DNA of 64,000 nt from AWTP1-13 sp963814055. Its GTDB lineage: Bacteria > Pseudomonadota > Alphaproteobacteria > Rhizobiales > Hyphomicrobiaceae. The stretch is taken from positions 248,001 through 312,000 of the forward strand of contig CAWFBJ010000029.1 in assembly GCA_963814055.1 (NCBI GenBank), written 5' to 3'. The position numbers and the translations under genes were made by a program. The notes under the pieces were generated by a model that saw only the letters and a list, made by a program, of their open reading frames with translations, had not been told where the DNA came from and made no database searches. Below, in pieces: positions 16,565-26,079 of the stretch; position 1 is the first letter of the stretch, and each line of letters begins with the position of its first letter.

Positions 16565-16688
16565 CTGATGAACCTACCTTTTGAGCGCGTGAGCGTCCAC
16601 CGTCACGGACATCGACGTTGGTATCGGGCGGGTTGTGCTTAACACGCGCACCAGACCGCGCCTGCGGCAGTGTGTAAACCGTTCCGCC

Positions 16689-19600
16689 TCAATGGCGCCC
16701 CGCCTGCAAGGCGGACGCGGCCAAAGCGTCGCTCAGAATGCGGGCGACATGGACAGCCGTGCGCCCGGTTCCGTCGTGGATCTGATGGCGGCAGGAGAAA
16801 CCGTCGGCAGCAATCGCCGTGTCCGGCGCAGCCTTTCGCACTGCGGGGAGGAGCGAAAGCTCTCCCATCTGCACGGAAGCACCATAGGTGTCGGCACCGT
16901 AGCCGAATGCGCCGGCCATGCCGCAACAGCTCGATTCGACAGTCTCGACCTTCAGGCCGCGGACCAGGCCAAGCGTGCTTTGGACTGCAGCCATCGCCCC
17001 GAACGCTTTCTGATGGCAGTGCCCGTGCAGCAGAACCTTGCCATGGCCTTCGGCAATCGTCTCAGGAAGGCGCCCCGCGGCCGCCTCGCGCGCAAGAAAC
17101 TCCTCGAACAGATAGGCCGACGAGGCCAGACGCTCGGTGTCTTCACCCGGCAGCATCGCACCGAACTCGTCGCGCAGCGTGAGCAGGCAGGACGGCTCCA
17201 GACCAACAATGGGAACATCGCGCGCCACAAACGGAGCCGCGGCGGCGAGGATGCGGCGAGCTTCAACCCGGGCCTCCTCGACCAGGCCTGCCGAAAGAAA
17301 TGTACGCCCGCAGCAAAGCGGACGCCGGCCGTCAATCGGAGACAACATCGTTACGCGATAGCCGAGGCCGGCGAGCACGTCGACTGCCGCCCGCAGGTTC
17401 CCGGGCTCGAAATAGGTGTTGAAGGTGTCGGCGAAGAGGGCGACCTCGCGCATCCCCTCTTCCCGTACTTCGCGGGGAGAGGGCGAAGGTGGCGCGCGAA
17501 ACACGTCGCGCCGCCAGCGAGGGAGAGGGCGTTTGGCGGAAAGGCCGGTAAGGCGCTCGGTGAGAGCGGCGATCCCGGGAAGGGAATCGCGGGCATTCAT
17601 GAGCGGCGCGAAACGCGAGGCGTAGGGAGCATAGCGCGGCAGATAGGCGACCAGTCTGTCGCGCATCGAGAGTCCGCGGCGCTTGTTGGCGGCCGCCAGT
17701 ACTTCGATCTTCATTTTCGCCATGTCGACGCCCGTGGGGCACTCGCGCCGGCAGCCCTTGCAGGAGACGCACAGCTTCATGGTTTCCAGCATCTCGTCGG
17801 AGGCGAAAGCGTCGGGGCCGAGCTGACCTGAGATGGCGAGGCGCAGCGTGTTGGCGCGGCCGCGGGTGACGTCGCGCTCGTTGCCCGTGACGCGGAACGA
17901 CGGGCACATCACGTTGGCGACGTGCTTGCGGCATTCGCCGTTGTTGTTGCACATCTCGACGGCGCCCTGGAACCCGCCGCCGGCGCCTGGATAGGCGGAC
18001 CAGTCGAGGGCGGTTTGCATCTCCGGGACGCTGATAGTCCGGCTTGAAGCGGAACAGCGCGCGATCGTCCATGCGCGAGGCGCGCACGATCTTGCCGGGG
18101 TTCATCAGACCGGCTGCATCGAAGCGATCCTTGACCTCCTCGAACAGGCTCACGGTCTTGGCGCCGTACATCTGCTCGTGGAACTCGGAGCGAACCAGGC
18201 CATCGCCATGCTCGCCGGAATGGGAGCCCTTGTACTCCTTGACCATCGCGAACGCCTCCTCGGCGATGGCGCGCATGGTCCTGGCATCTTTCTCCAGTTT
18301 CAGATTGAGCACGGGACGCACGTGCAGGCAGCCGACGCTGGCGTGCGCATACCAGGTGCCCTTGGTGCCGTGGCGTGTGAAGACCTCGGTAAGCCGCTCG
18401 GTGTAGTCGGCGAGGTTCTCCAGCGGCACCGCGCAGTCCTCGATGAAAGAGACGGGTTTACCCTCGCTCTTCATCGACATCATGATGTTGAGACCCGAGG
18501 CGCGCACCTCCCAGATCGCCTTCTGGCCGGCGGCGTCAGAGACCTTGACCACGGTTTGGGGATGGCCGAGATCGCCCATCAGCTCGTCGAGCCGGTCGAG
18601 GCGGCGCAGGTTCTCTGCCTGCTCGTCCTCGGCGAACTCAACGAACAGCAGCGCGTCGGGCTTGCCGCGCACGTAGGCTTCCATGACCGGGCGGAACATC
18701 GCGATGTCGCGCGCGAGCTCGATCAGCGTGCGATCGACCACCTCGACGGCCACGGGACCCAGCTTGACGATGTGCTGCGTCGCCTCCATCGCCTGGCGGA
18801 AGGTGGCGAAGTGGCAGATGCCGAGCGCTTTGTTCTTGGGTAGCGGCGAAAGTTTGAGCTCGATTTGCCGCGAGACGGCGAGCGTTCCCTCCGAGCCGCA
18901 CAGCAGGGTGGCGAGATTGACCGGCTGGGAACGCGGAACCAGCGCATCGATCAGATAGCCGCCCACGCGGCGGGTGACATCGGGAAAGGCATGCGCGATG
19001 TGCTCCGCCTCGCGCCGGCCGAGGGCGAGCAGGTCGCGGAAGAGGGCAAGCGCCTGCTCCTCCCGTTGGGCCTGGACGTTCCCCTCCCCACCAAGGGGAG
19101 GGGAACCGGTTGGCACTAGCGATGCGAGATTGTGTCCAACCTCGCCGAAGTGCGCCTCGCTGCCGTCGGCCAGGAGCGCATCGATGGCAATAACGTTGTC
19201 GCGCATGATGCCGTAGCGGATCGAGCGGGTGCCGCAGGAGTTGTTGCCTGTCATGCCGCCGATGGTGGCGCGGCTGGACGTGGAGACATCAACGGGGAAC
19301 CACAGGCCCGACGCGCGCAGCTGGCGGTTCAGCTCATCGAGTACGATGCCCGGCTCGACCACGCAGGTCTTGGCGGCGGCATCGAGCGATACGAGCCGGT
19401 TCAGGTGCTTGCTGAAGTCCATGACCAGGGCCCGGCCCACAGTCTGGCCTGACTGCGAGGTGCCGCCGCCGCGCGGCAGCAGCGGCACGCCCTCCTCGCG
19501 CGCGATGGCCAGGGCAGCGCGCACGTCGTCGATCGTTTTAGGGACAATGACGCCCAGCGGCTCGATCTGGTAGTGCGACGCGTCGGTGGAATAGCGGCCG

Positions 19601-19698
19601 CGGCTGAAGCGGTCGAACAGCACTTCGCCTTGCAATATCTTGCGCAGGCGTTCGGCGAGACGATGCGAAACGGGATCGGCGGGAGTCGTGGCGGCCAT
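16689..19698 (-). CDS. FAD-binding and Fe-S-binding 2-hydroxyacid dehydrogenase, YdiJ/Dld-like (frameshifted)
   Basis: One enzyme of about 1000 residues split by a frameshift. The first part (ATG 19698) is an FAD-linked oxidase: a PP-loop-like GVPLLPRGGGTSQSG, TIGGMTGNNSCGTRSIRYG, and the C-terminal HSGEHGDGLVRSEF. The frame breaks at about 18031-18034 after RFKPDY; one surplus base explains it. The second part continues ALDWSAYPGAGGGFQGAVE, then ferredoxin clusters CNNNGECRK and CVSCKGCRRECPTG and two CCG-type cysteine domains (LEPSCLL, HGHCHQKA, SCCGMAG). The layout is that of E. coli YdiJ-type D-2-hydroxyacid dehydrogenases. A palindromic repeat lies in frame at 19078-19106 and another near 17456-17530. 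Confidence 0.87.
17456..17530. repeat. REP-like GC-rich palindromes inside the dehydrogenase gene
   Basis: CCCTCTTCCCG followed by CGGGGAGAGGG is an imperfect hairpin, and GAGGGAGAGGG recurs at its far end. The encoded residues (APPSPSPREVREEG) look unlike the flanking domain and probably form a loop added by the repeat. Confidence 0.5.
19078..19106. repeat. REP-like palindrome inside the FAD domain coding region
   Basis: GTTCCCCTCCCC and GGGGAGGGGAAC form a 12-bp stem around ACCAA. The element is in frame and encodes VPTGSPPLGGEG within the FAD-linked oxidase. The core CCCCTCCCC-loop-GGGGAGGGG recurs at 54820-54842 inside paaD, so this is a mobile-type repeat family rather than chance. Confidence 0.7.
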
Positions 19699-19751
19699 GA
19701 CGCCGTAATGCCCGTCCACCCCGCCACGCGCAAGAGATGTCGGTACCGGAC

Positions 19752-20273
19752 CTACGCGGCGGAGCGGGGACTGACCGTATGCACCACGGCCACAGCCTCA
19801 GGGGCGGGCTGCGGCTGGGCTGCCGCCGCCATGCCGTCCTGCAATGCTTTGCGCAGTCCCACCGGGTCGGCGAGCGCGGGCAGGCGGATGTCGCCCACGC
19901 CCGTGCCATGCAGGTCGAGCCGGCCGAAGTCGAACAGCCTGCCGAGCAGGCCCTGGTCGAGCTTGACTTCCTCGATCGCCCGCAACTGCAGCTCCTGGGT
20001 CTTTCGCCAGACGAGACCGCGCTTGTAGATGAGCCTCTGATTGGTCACGCCGATCTCGGTCGTCCAGATCGGGATGAGCACTCCGAGAAAGATGGCCACA
20101 CCCGCGAGCGCAAGCACGCCGCCGACCGCACCAAAGCCGTTCGCATAGGCAATGACACCTGCCAGAATTCCCAGCATAAGCGCGGTCCAACCGCCGGCGC
20201 CATGGAACCATGGGAAGCGGGCCCGGTAGAGCAGGGTCTCAGCCTCTCCCAGACTGTGCTCGATATAGCTCAT
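19752..20273 (-). CDS. PH domain-containing membrane protein (bacterial PH2, YdbS-like)
   Basis: A 173-residue protein. Two adjacent hydrophobic segments (about residues 28-48 and 52-70) anchor it; then a bacterial PH-like domain follows, with TTEIGVTNQRLIYKRGLVWR and QELQLRAIEEVKLDQGLLGR, the typical motif of the YdbS/YdbT family. The role of these proteins is poorly known; they are linked to membrane stress. The C-terminal 30 residues are low complexity (AAAAQPQPAPEAVAVV). It is leftward and stands alone between the dehydrogenase and the divergent aminotransferase gene. Confidence 0.8.
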   Translation of the reverse strand: MSYIEHSLGEAETLLYRARFPWFHGAGGWTALMLGILAGVIAYANGFGAVGGVLALAGVAIFLGVLIPIWTTEIGVTNQRLIYKRGLVWRKTQELQLRAIEEVKLDQGLLGRLFDFGRLDLHGTGVGDIRLPALADPVGLRKALQDGMAAAAQPQPAPEAVAVVHTVSPRSAA

Positions 20274-20487
20274 GCGTGCGTGCCGTCTTTTGCTGCGCCT
20301 TGGCGTTAAACGCCGGTGTGGCCGTAGCGTTGCGTCGGGTGCATCAAGATCGCGTGTGGGCGACTGGGACGGCGCCTGACAGCAAGCCGGCAGGTCGGTT
20401 TGGGCGGCACTCTAGGCACGTATCCGTTGGCAGCCCGGCCCAGGCCTGCTTTAAGCTGGCGCACGTCATGCCGATGGAGAACGCCTG

Positions 20488-21682
20488 ATGTCCAACGAGC
20501 CGCGCCGCGCGGGCCGCCATTTCCTGCAGATCCCGGGGCCGACGCCGGTGCCGGACCGCATTCTGCGGGCAATGGACATGCCGGTGATCGATCACCGGGG
20601 GCCCGAGTTCAAGAAGCTGGGCCTGCGCGTGCTGGCCGGCATCAAGACCATCTTCAAGACCACCAGCCCGGTCGTCATCTATCCCTCGTCGGGTACGGGC
20701 GCTTGGGAGGCGGCACTGCTCAACACACTTTCTCCCGGCGACAAGGTGCTGATGTACGAGACCGGGCACTTCGCCACGCTGTGGAAGACCATTGCCGTGA
20801 AGCTCGGCCTGGAGCCGGAGTTCATCGGCTCCGACTGGCGCAGCGGCGCCGATGCCGCGGCTATCGAAGCGCGCCTGCGCGACGACAAGGGCCACACCAT
20901 CAAGGCCGTGTGCGTGGTGCACAACGAGACGTCGACGGGTGCGACCTCGCGCATCGACGAGGTGCGCAAGGCGATCGATGCGGCGAAGCATCCTGCGCTG
21001 CTGATGGTCGATACCATCTCCTCGCTGGCCTCGATCGACTACCGCCACGACGAGTGGGGCGTGGACGTCACGGTCGGCGGATCGCAGAAGGGGCTGATGC
21101 TGCCGCCGGGCCTCGGCTTCAATGCCGTGAGCCAGAAGGCGCTGGCCGCCACCAAGACGGGCAAGCTGCCCAAGTCCTATTTCGCCTGGGACGAGATGAT
21201 CGCCTCCAACAAGGACGGGTTCTTCCCCTACACGCCGGCGACCAACCTGCTGTACGGCCTGGCCGAGGCGGTGGACATGCTGCACGAGGAAGGGCTCGAC
21301 CGCGTCTTCGCCCGCCATGATCGCCACGCCGAGGGCGTGCGGCGCGCGGTGAGGGCGTGGGGACTCGAGATCCTGTGCAAGGACCCGAAATATTATTCGT
21401 CGGTGCTGACGGGCGTCGTGATGCCCGAGGGGCACAACGCCGACAACCTGCGCAAGACGGCGCTCGATCACTTCGATGTGTCGCTGGGCACGGGGCTCGC
21501 CAAGGTGGCCGGCAAGGTGTTCCGCATCGGCCATCTGGGCGACACCAACGATCTGACCGTCATTGCCGCGCTGGCCGGCGTCGAGATGGCGCTTGTCGCT
21601 CGGCAACGTGCCGCACAAGCCGGCTGGTGTGGCCGCGGCCATGAACTATTTTACCGAGACGGCGAAAGCGGGCAGCACGTAA
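20488..21682 (+). CDS. Serine-glyoxylate-type aminotransferase (frameshifted near the end)
   Basis: About 397 residues of a fold-type I class V aminotransferase close to serine-glyoxylate/alanine-glyoxylate enzymes. Seen: IPGPTPVPDRI at the start, YPSSGTGAWEAAL for phosphate binding, MVDTISSLASID, and the PLP lysine K201 in VGGSQKGLMLPPG. At about 21592-21595 one extra T shifts the frame; the true tail LGNVPHKPAGVAAAMNYFTE and TAKAGST then ends at the TAA of 21680-21682. Read without this correction the frame runs on into the hydratase and simulates a fusion. It heads a rightward gene cluster to 24178 that could link glyoxylate/serine with acyl-CoA metabolism. Confidence 0.87.
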
Positions 21683-21711
21683 ACGGTACCGAGCAGGAGT
21701 ATGCAGAAACG

Positions 21712-22503
21712 ATGAAAGACGCACCGAGCGACGACCTGCTGTACGAGGTGAAGGATGGCGTCGGCCTCGTCACCTTCAACAGGCCGGCCGCGCACAATGC
21801 CCTCACGTTCGAGATGTACGACCGGCTGGGCGAGATTTGCGCCACGCTGCCGCAAGATCGATCCGTGCGCGCGATCATCATCACGGGGGCCGGCGGAAAG
21901 GCGTTCGGAGCGGGCACCGACATCTCGCTGTTCCGCAATTTCAGCTCCGCGGCCGACGGGCTCAACTACGAAGACCGCATGGAGCAGATGTTCGCCAAGC
22001 TCGAACGCTGCCCTGTGCCGACCATCGCCGCCATCCCCGGCATCTGCACCGGCGGCGCGGCGGTGATCGCTGCGGCGTGCGATCTCCGGATCGCCACGCG
22101 CAACATGAAGTTCGGTTTTCCCATCGCCCGCACGCTCGCCAACTGCCTTTCGGCGGCCAACATTACGCGCGTGGCGATGCTGACCGGTGTCGGCCGCGCC
22201 ATGGACATGCTCATGACGACGCGCCTGATCGAGGCGGACGAAGCGCTGGCGATCGGCCTCGTCAACGAGCTGTTGGATACGCCAGACGCCCTGATGCAGC
22301 GGGCGCACGCGCTCGGTGCGCAGATCGCCACGCAGGCCCCTCTGACCATGCAGGCCGGCAAGGAGGTCGTGCGGCGCATGCGGGAGCGCTTCGGCGGCAT
22401 CGAGGACAAGGATCTGATCGCTCTGTGCTACGGCAGCGCGGATTTCCGCGAGGGGCTCGATGCCTTCCTCAGCAAGCGCAAGCCGAAGTTCACGGGACGC
22501 TGA
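21712..22503 (+). CDS. Enoyl-CoA hydratase/isomerase family protein
   Basis: A 263-residue crotonase-fold protein starting at the ATG at 21712 with CAGGAG about twelve bases upstream. The two oxyanion-hole blocks are visible: KAFGAGTDISLF near residues 63-74 and PGICTGGAAVIAAACDLRIA near 105-125. The second catalytic acid of true hydratases is not obvious, so isomerase or hydrolase activity is possible. It acts on an acyl-CoA in the cytoplasm. It starts 29 bp after the aminotransferase stop, and 3-hydroxyisobutyrate dehydrogenase follows. Confidence 0.88.
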   Translation: MKDAPSDDLLYEVKDGVGLVTFNRPAAHNALTFEMYDRLGEICATLPQDRSVRAIIITGAGGKAFGAGTDISLFRNFSSAADGLNYEDRMEQMFAKLERCPVPTIAAIPGICTGGAAVIAAACDLRIATRNMKFGFPIARTLANCLSAANITRVAMLTGVGRAMDMLMTTRLIEADEALAIGLVNELLDTPDALMQRAHALGAQIATQAPLTMQAGKEVVRRMRERFGGIEDKDLIALCYGSADFREGLDAFLSKRKPKFTGR

Positions 22504-22629
22504 GCCGAGTCTTACGATCGGTCTGCAAATAGGCCCAGGCGATGTTGGCTGGTTCCGGCACGCCGCAACTGTTGCGCAACCCCGAAGCCGGGCATAAAGG
22601 CGAGGAAGCGTAACACGCAGGAGGAGACC

Positions 22630-23518
22630 ATGGCGAAGATCGGAGTCATCGGGCTGGGCAACATGGGGCTCCCCATGGCCGGCAATCTCGTCAAGAAGGG
22701 GCACGACGTCGCCGGCTTCGATCTGGTGCGGGAGAATATGGGCCAGGCTGCGTCACGCGGCGTGACCGGGCGGCGCTCGGCAGAGGACGCGGCCACCGAC
22801 GTCGATTTCGTCGTCACCATGCTGCCGGCTGGCAAGCATGTGCTGGAGGTGTACGGCTCGGGCATGCTGAAAGCGGCCAAGCCCGGCACGGTGTTCATCG
22901 ACTCGTCCACCATCGATGTCGGCTCGGCGCGCGGCGCGCACAAGCTTGCAAGCGAAGCGAAGATGCTGTCGCTCGATGCTCCGGTCTCGGGGGGTGTCGG
23001 TGGCGCAGAAGCGGCAACGCTCACCTTCATGTGCGGCGGCAGCAAGCAGGCGTTCGTCAAGGCGCAGGCCGATACTCGAGGCGATGGGCAAGAAGGTCGT
23101 CCATTGCGGCGAGGCCGGCGCCGGTCAGGCCGCGAAAATCTGCAACAACATGATGCTCGGCATCAGCATGATCGGCGTCTCCGAGGCGTTCGTGCTGGCG
23201 GAGAAGCTGGGGCTGTCGCACCAGGCGCTGTTCGACGTGGCGTCGACCTCGTCGGGCCAGTGCTGGTCGCTCACCAGCTATTGCCCCGTGCCCGGTCCGG
23301 TGCCGGCCTCGCCGGCCAACAACGACTACAAGCCGGGATTTGCGTCGGCCCTCATGCTCAAGGATCTGAAGCTCGCGCAGGAAGCTGCGGCGGCAGCCGG
23401 TGCGACGACGCCCCTGGGCGCGGCTGCGGCGCAGATCTATGGGATGCACAATGCCTGGGGCGAGGGCGGCACAGATTTCTCCGGCATCATCCACCTGATC
23501 CGCGGCAAGGGAAAATAG
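22630..23518 (+). CDS. mmsB: 3-hydroxyisobutyrate dehydrogenase-like (frameshifted)
   Basis: About 295 residues of the beta-hydroxyacid dehydrogenase family. The NAD site IGVIGLGNMGLPMAGNL opens the protein, substrate-site DAPVSGGVGGAEAATLTFM lies near 120-138, and the catalytic lysine is in GQAAKICNNMMLG. The frame breaks at about 23066-23068, where one surplus G separates FVKAQ from PILEAMGKKVVHCG. The protein is otherwise complete and GGAGGAGACC precedes the ATG, so a sequence error is likely. MmsB oxidises 3-hydroxyisobutyrate in valine breakdown, which fits the hydratase gene upstream. The HAD gene follows after six bases. Confidence 0.88.
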
Positions 23519-23524
23519 GGTGCC

Positions 23525-24178
23525 ATGGGCCTGTACGTGTTCGACGCCTACGGCACGCTGTTCGACGTGCATGCCGCCGCAGAGCGGCACAAGGAGGCGA
23601 TCGGACCCCGGTGGCAGCAGCTCTCGCAGACTTGGCGCGTCAAGCACATCGAATATTCCTGGCACGCAAGCCTGGCCGGCAGGCGCGCGACATTCTGGTC
23701 GCTGGCGGAGCGTAGTCTCGACTATGCGATCGCATCGGTGGGCGGCGGCGTGTCGCCGGATGTGCGCGCCAAACTGCTTGCGGCATACCGGACGATGGAT
23801 GCGTATCCCGAGGTGCGCGAAGTGCTGAACGCCCTCAAGGCACGCGGCGACAAGCTCGCCATCCTATCGAACGGCGATCCCGACATGCTCGTCGACGCGG
23901 TGCGTGCGGCACATCTGGAGGGCGTATTCGATGCCGTGCTTTCGGTCGAGGCAGCGGGCATTTTCAAGCCCAGCATGAAGGTCTACCAGCTCGTGCTCGA
24001 CCGCTTCGGCGGCAAGCCGGCCGAAGTTTCCTTCCAGTCCTCCAACCGCTGGGACATCGCTGCCGCCAAGGCCTTCGGCTTCCGCTGCGTGTGGGTGAAC
24101 CGCACCAGCGCGCCGGACGAGTATCCGGAGCTGGCACCGGATCGGGTCGTGCGCGATCTCACCGCGCTGCTGGAGTAA
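23525..24178 (+). CDS. Haloacid dehalogenase type II (HAD superfamily)
   Basis: A 217-residue HAD hydrolase. Motif I is FDAYGTLFDV with the nucleophile Asp at residue 7, motif II LSNGDPDML, motif III lysine in KPSMKVY, and motif IV FQSSNRWDIAAAKAFGF, where the N-R-W-D pattern is that of L-2-haloacid dehalogenases rather than phosphatases. It hydrolyses a 2-haloacid to the 2-hydroxyacid, or serves as a promiscuous hydrolase. It is the last gene of the cluster that begins at 20488, six bases after mmsB. Confidence 0.88.
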   Translation: MGLYVFDAYGTLFDVHAAAERHKEAIGPRWQQLSQTWRVKHIEYSWHASLAGRRATFWSLAERSLDYAIASVGGGVSPDVRAKLLAAYRTMDAYPEVREVLNALKARGDKLAILSNGDPDMLVDAVRAAHLEGVFDAVLSVEAAGIFKPSMKVYQLVLDRFGGKPAEVSFQSSNRWDIAAAKAFGFRCVWVNRTSAPDEYPELAPDRVVRDLTALLE

Positions 24179-24206
24179 CGCTGCCCCTGCACCATTGTTG
24201 CCACGT

Positions 24207-24240
24207 GGCCTGGGTCCCCGCCTCCGCGGGGATGACGCTT
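24207..24240. repeat. REP-like palindrome, copy 1
   Basis: CCTGGGTCCCCGCCTCCGCG continues GGGATGACG. CCCCGC and GCGGGG form the stem. The near-identical sequence recurs at 26304-26333 (28 of 29 bases), and an inverse variant at 26190-26217. It follows the end of the HAD gene and may act as a transcript end or stabiliser. Confidence 0.7.
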
Positions 24241-24348
24241 GTGGAGAGGGCGTGCGCTCACAACCGGCGTCACTCCCGTCGTGTCGGAGACACGCCTTCG
24301 GCATGATGGCGGGAGCCCATGCACAAAGCTGCGGCGCACCGATGCCGG

Positions 24349-24732
24349 TCAGGGTTGGCGGGCCGGAAATGAGACAGCCTCGATCTTGTTGCCATCGGGG
24401 TCGATGATGAAGGCGCCGAAGTAGGTGGTCATGGCTGCCTGACGAGGTGCGGGATCACCGTCGCTTACGCCACCCATCTCCACAGCGGCCGCATGAAACG
24501 CGCGCACCGCATCTTCGCTCGCCGCGCGCAAAGCGATGTGCGCTCCGGGATTCGACGGGCCCGCAGCAAGATCGGGCCGCAGGTTCAGCCAGAACTCGGG
24601 ATACTTCTTACCAAAACCTACGGTGCCAGGCCGCTCGACAAGTTGCGCATAGCCAAGCGGCGCCAGCACGCGCGCGTAGAAGGCTGCACCGGCAGCCAAG
24701 TCGCTTACGGGTATGGAGACATGATCGATCAT
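24349..24732 (-). CDS. VOC-family (glyoxalase/dioxygenase-like) protein
   Basis: About 127 residues from the ATG at 24732 (an in-frame ATG at 24750 is possible). The opening MIDHVSIPVSDLAAGAAFYA gives the first metal-ligand His of the fold, and FGAFIIDPDGNKIEAV gives the last Glu, so a metal site is likely. Proteins of this subgroup are often annotated glyoxalase or bleomycin resistance; the substrate is unknown. It is divergent from the iron-binding protein gene; a possible iron-response palindrome lies between them. Confidence 0.8.
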   Translation of the reverse strand: MIDHVSIPVSDLAAGAAFYARVLAPLGYAQLVERPGTVGFGKKYPEFWLNLRPDLAAGPSNPGAHIALRAASEDAVRAFHAAAVEMGGVSDGDPAPRQAAMTTYFGAFIIDPDGNKIEAVSFPARQP

Positions 24733-24861
24733 ATCGCAGCGTACGAGCACGCGCCGCCTGCAGCAAGAACGCTCCCCGCTGCGCCGCGCTTAGCCCCGCA
24801 CTGGTTGCCGCTCCTCCGAAATACGAAAGGGAGCGCCGTGGCTATCGCACGCACAGATCAG

Positions 24862-24885
24862 ATTAGAATGATTTGAAAACATTCT
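24862..24885. promoter_or_regulatory. Candidate iron-response palindrome
   Basis: AGAATG (24865-24870) and CATTCT (24880-24885) form an inverted repeat, and ATTAGAATGATTTGAAA fits 14 of 17 positions of the Irr-type ICE motif known in Rhizobiales. It lies about 130 bp upstream of the ferric-iron-binding protein gene. Identity of the regulator (Irr, Fur or other) is not certain. Confidence 0.4.
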
Positions 24886-25014
24886 CATGGCCGATGGTCG
24901 CGAAAATCTTGACATTGACAATCAACATTCGCACTACATGGGTCGCCCACTGGGCGCTCTACAAGCGCCCACCTTTCGATGCTGGGCGTTGAACCCGCTG
25001 ATTTGGAGGACGGC

Positions 25015-26079
25015 ATGCAGGCCACACGTTTCGCGCGCCGCGGCACCCGCGCACTAGTACGGTTTGGCTTCTCTCTCGCGACTGTCACCGGTCTTGGCTG
25101 CGCTGCCCTGGCGCAAGGCGAGGTCAACATTTATTCCTACCGCCAGCCACAGCTGATCGACCCGCTGCTGAAGGCCTTCACCGAAAAGACCGGCATCAAG
25201 ACCAACATCGTCTACGCCGCAGACGGTCTCAACGAGCGCCTCGCGGCAGAAGGAAAAAACAGCCCCGCCGATCTTCTTTTCACCGTCGATGCCGGCCGTC
25301 TATCCGAAGCCAAGGATGCCAGTTTGACGCAGCCGGTAGACGACGCCTTGCTAAAGAATGCAATTCCTGCCCAGTTCCGCGACCCTGACAACCACTGGTT
25401 CGGCATCACCATGCGTTCGCGCATCGTCTATGCTTCCAAGGATCGCGTGAAGCAGGACACGATTACCTATGAGGAACTGGCCGACCCGAAGTGGAAGGGC
25501 AAGATCTGCATCCGCTCCGGCCAGCACGTCTACAATACGTCGCTGATCGCCACGATCATCGCCCACAAGGGCGAGGCGTTTGCCGAGCAATGGCTGAAGG
25601 GCGTGAAGGCCAACCTGGCCCAGAAGCCGGCCGGCGGAGACCGTGAACAGGCGCGCGACATCCATTCCGGCAAGTGCGATATCGCGGTCGGCAACACCTA
25701 TTACATGGCCCTGATGGCCACGAACGAGAAGAACCCCGAGCAGAAGGAGTGGGGCAACGCCATCAAGCCGCTATTCCCCAATGCCAACGACCGAGGCAGC
25801 CACATCAACATCTCCGGCATGGCCCTGGCCAAGCACGCACCGCACAAGGCCAATGCCCTCAAGCTCATGGAATTCCTTGCCTCGGATGACGCACAGAAGA
25901 TCTATGCCACGGCCAACAACGAATACCCCGTCAATCCCAAGGTGGAGCCCTCCGCCATTGTCAAGAGTTGGGGCCCGCTCAAGGCCGATCCGCTGCCGCT
26001 GGAGAACATCGCCAAGTATCGCAAGCGTGCGTCGGAGCTGGTCGACAAGGTGAACTTCGACGCCGGGCCCAGCACCTGA
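25015..26079 (+). CDS. Ferric-iron ABC transporter substrate-binding protein (FutA/FbpA-like)
   Basis: A 354-residue periplasmic protein; start at ATG 25015 with GGAGG nine bases before. Residues 1-34 are a signal peptide ending CAALAQG. The mature protein begins EVNIYSYRQPQLIDPLL, typical of the Fe(III)-binding class, and the paired tyrosines that hold iron are seen in VGNTYYMALM near 230-240. It hands ferric iron to an ABC permease. No permease or ATPase gene follows; the next 918 bp hold only repeats, so the rest of the transporter must lie elsewhere. Confidence 0.9.
   Translation: MQATRFARRGTRALVRFGFSLATVTGLGCAALAQGEVNIYSYRQPQLIDPLLKAFTEKTGIKTNIVYAADGLNERLAAEGKNSPADLLFTVDAGRLSEAKDASLTQPVDDALLKNAIPAQFRDPDNHWFGITMRSRIVYASKDRVKQDTITYEELADPKWKGKICIRSGQHVYNTSLIATIIAHKGEAFAEQWLKGVKANLAQKPAGGDREQARDIHSGKCDIAVGNTYYMALMATNEKNPEQKEWGNAIKPLFPNANDRGSHINISGMALAKHAPHKANALKLMEFLASDDAQKIYATANNEYPVNPKVEPSAIVKSWGPLKADPLPLENIAKYRKRASELVDKVNFDAGPST

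Noticed and set aside
20488..22503. A 671-residue aminotransferase/enoyl-CoA hydratase fusion protein
   Set aside because: The joining segment matches nothing, and the normal aminotransferase tail is present in the next frame after one surplus T; a ribosome site and start precede the hydratase. It is a frameshift artefact.
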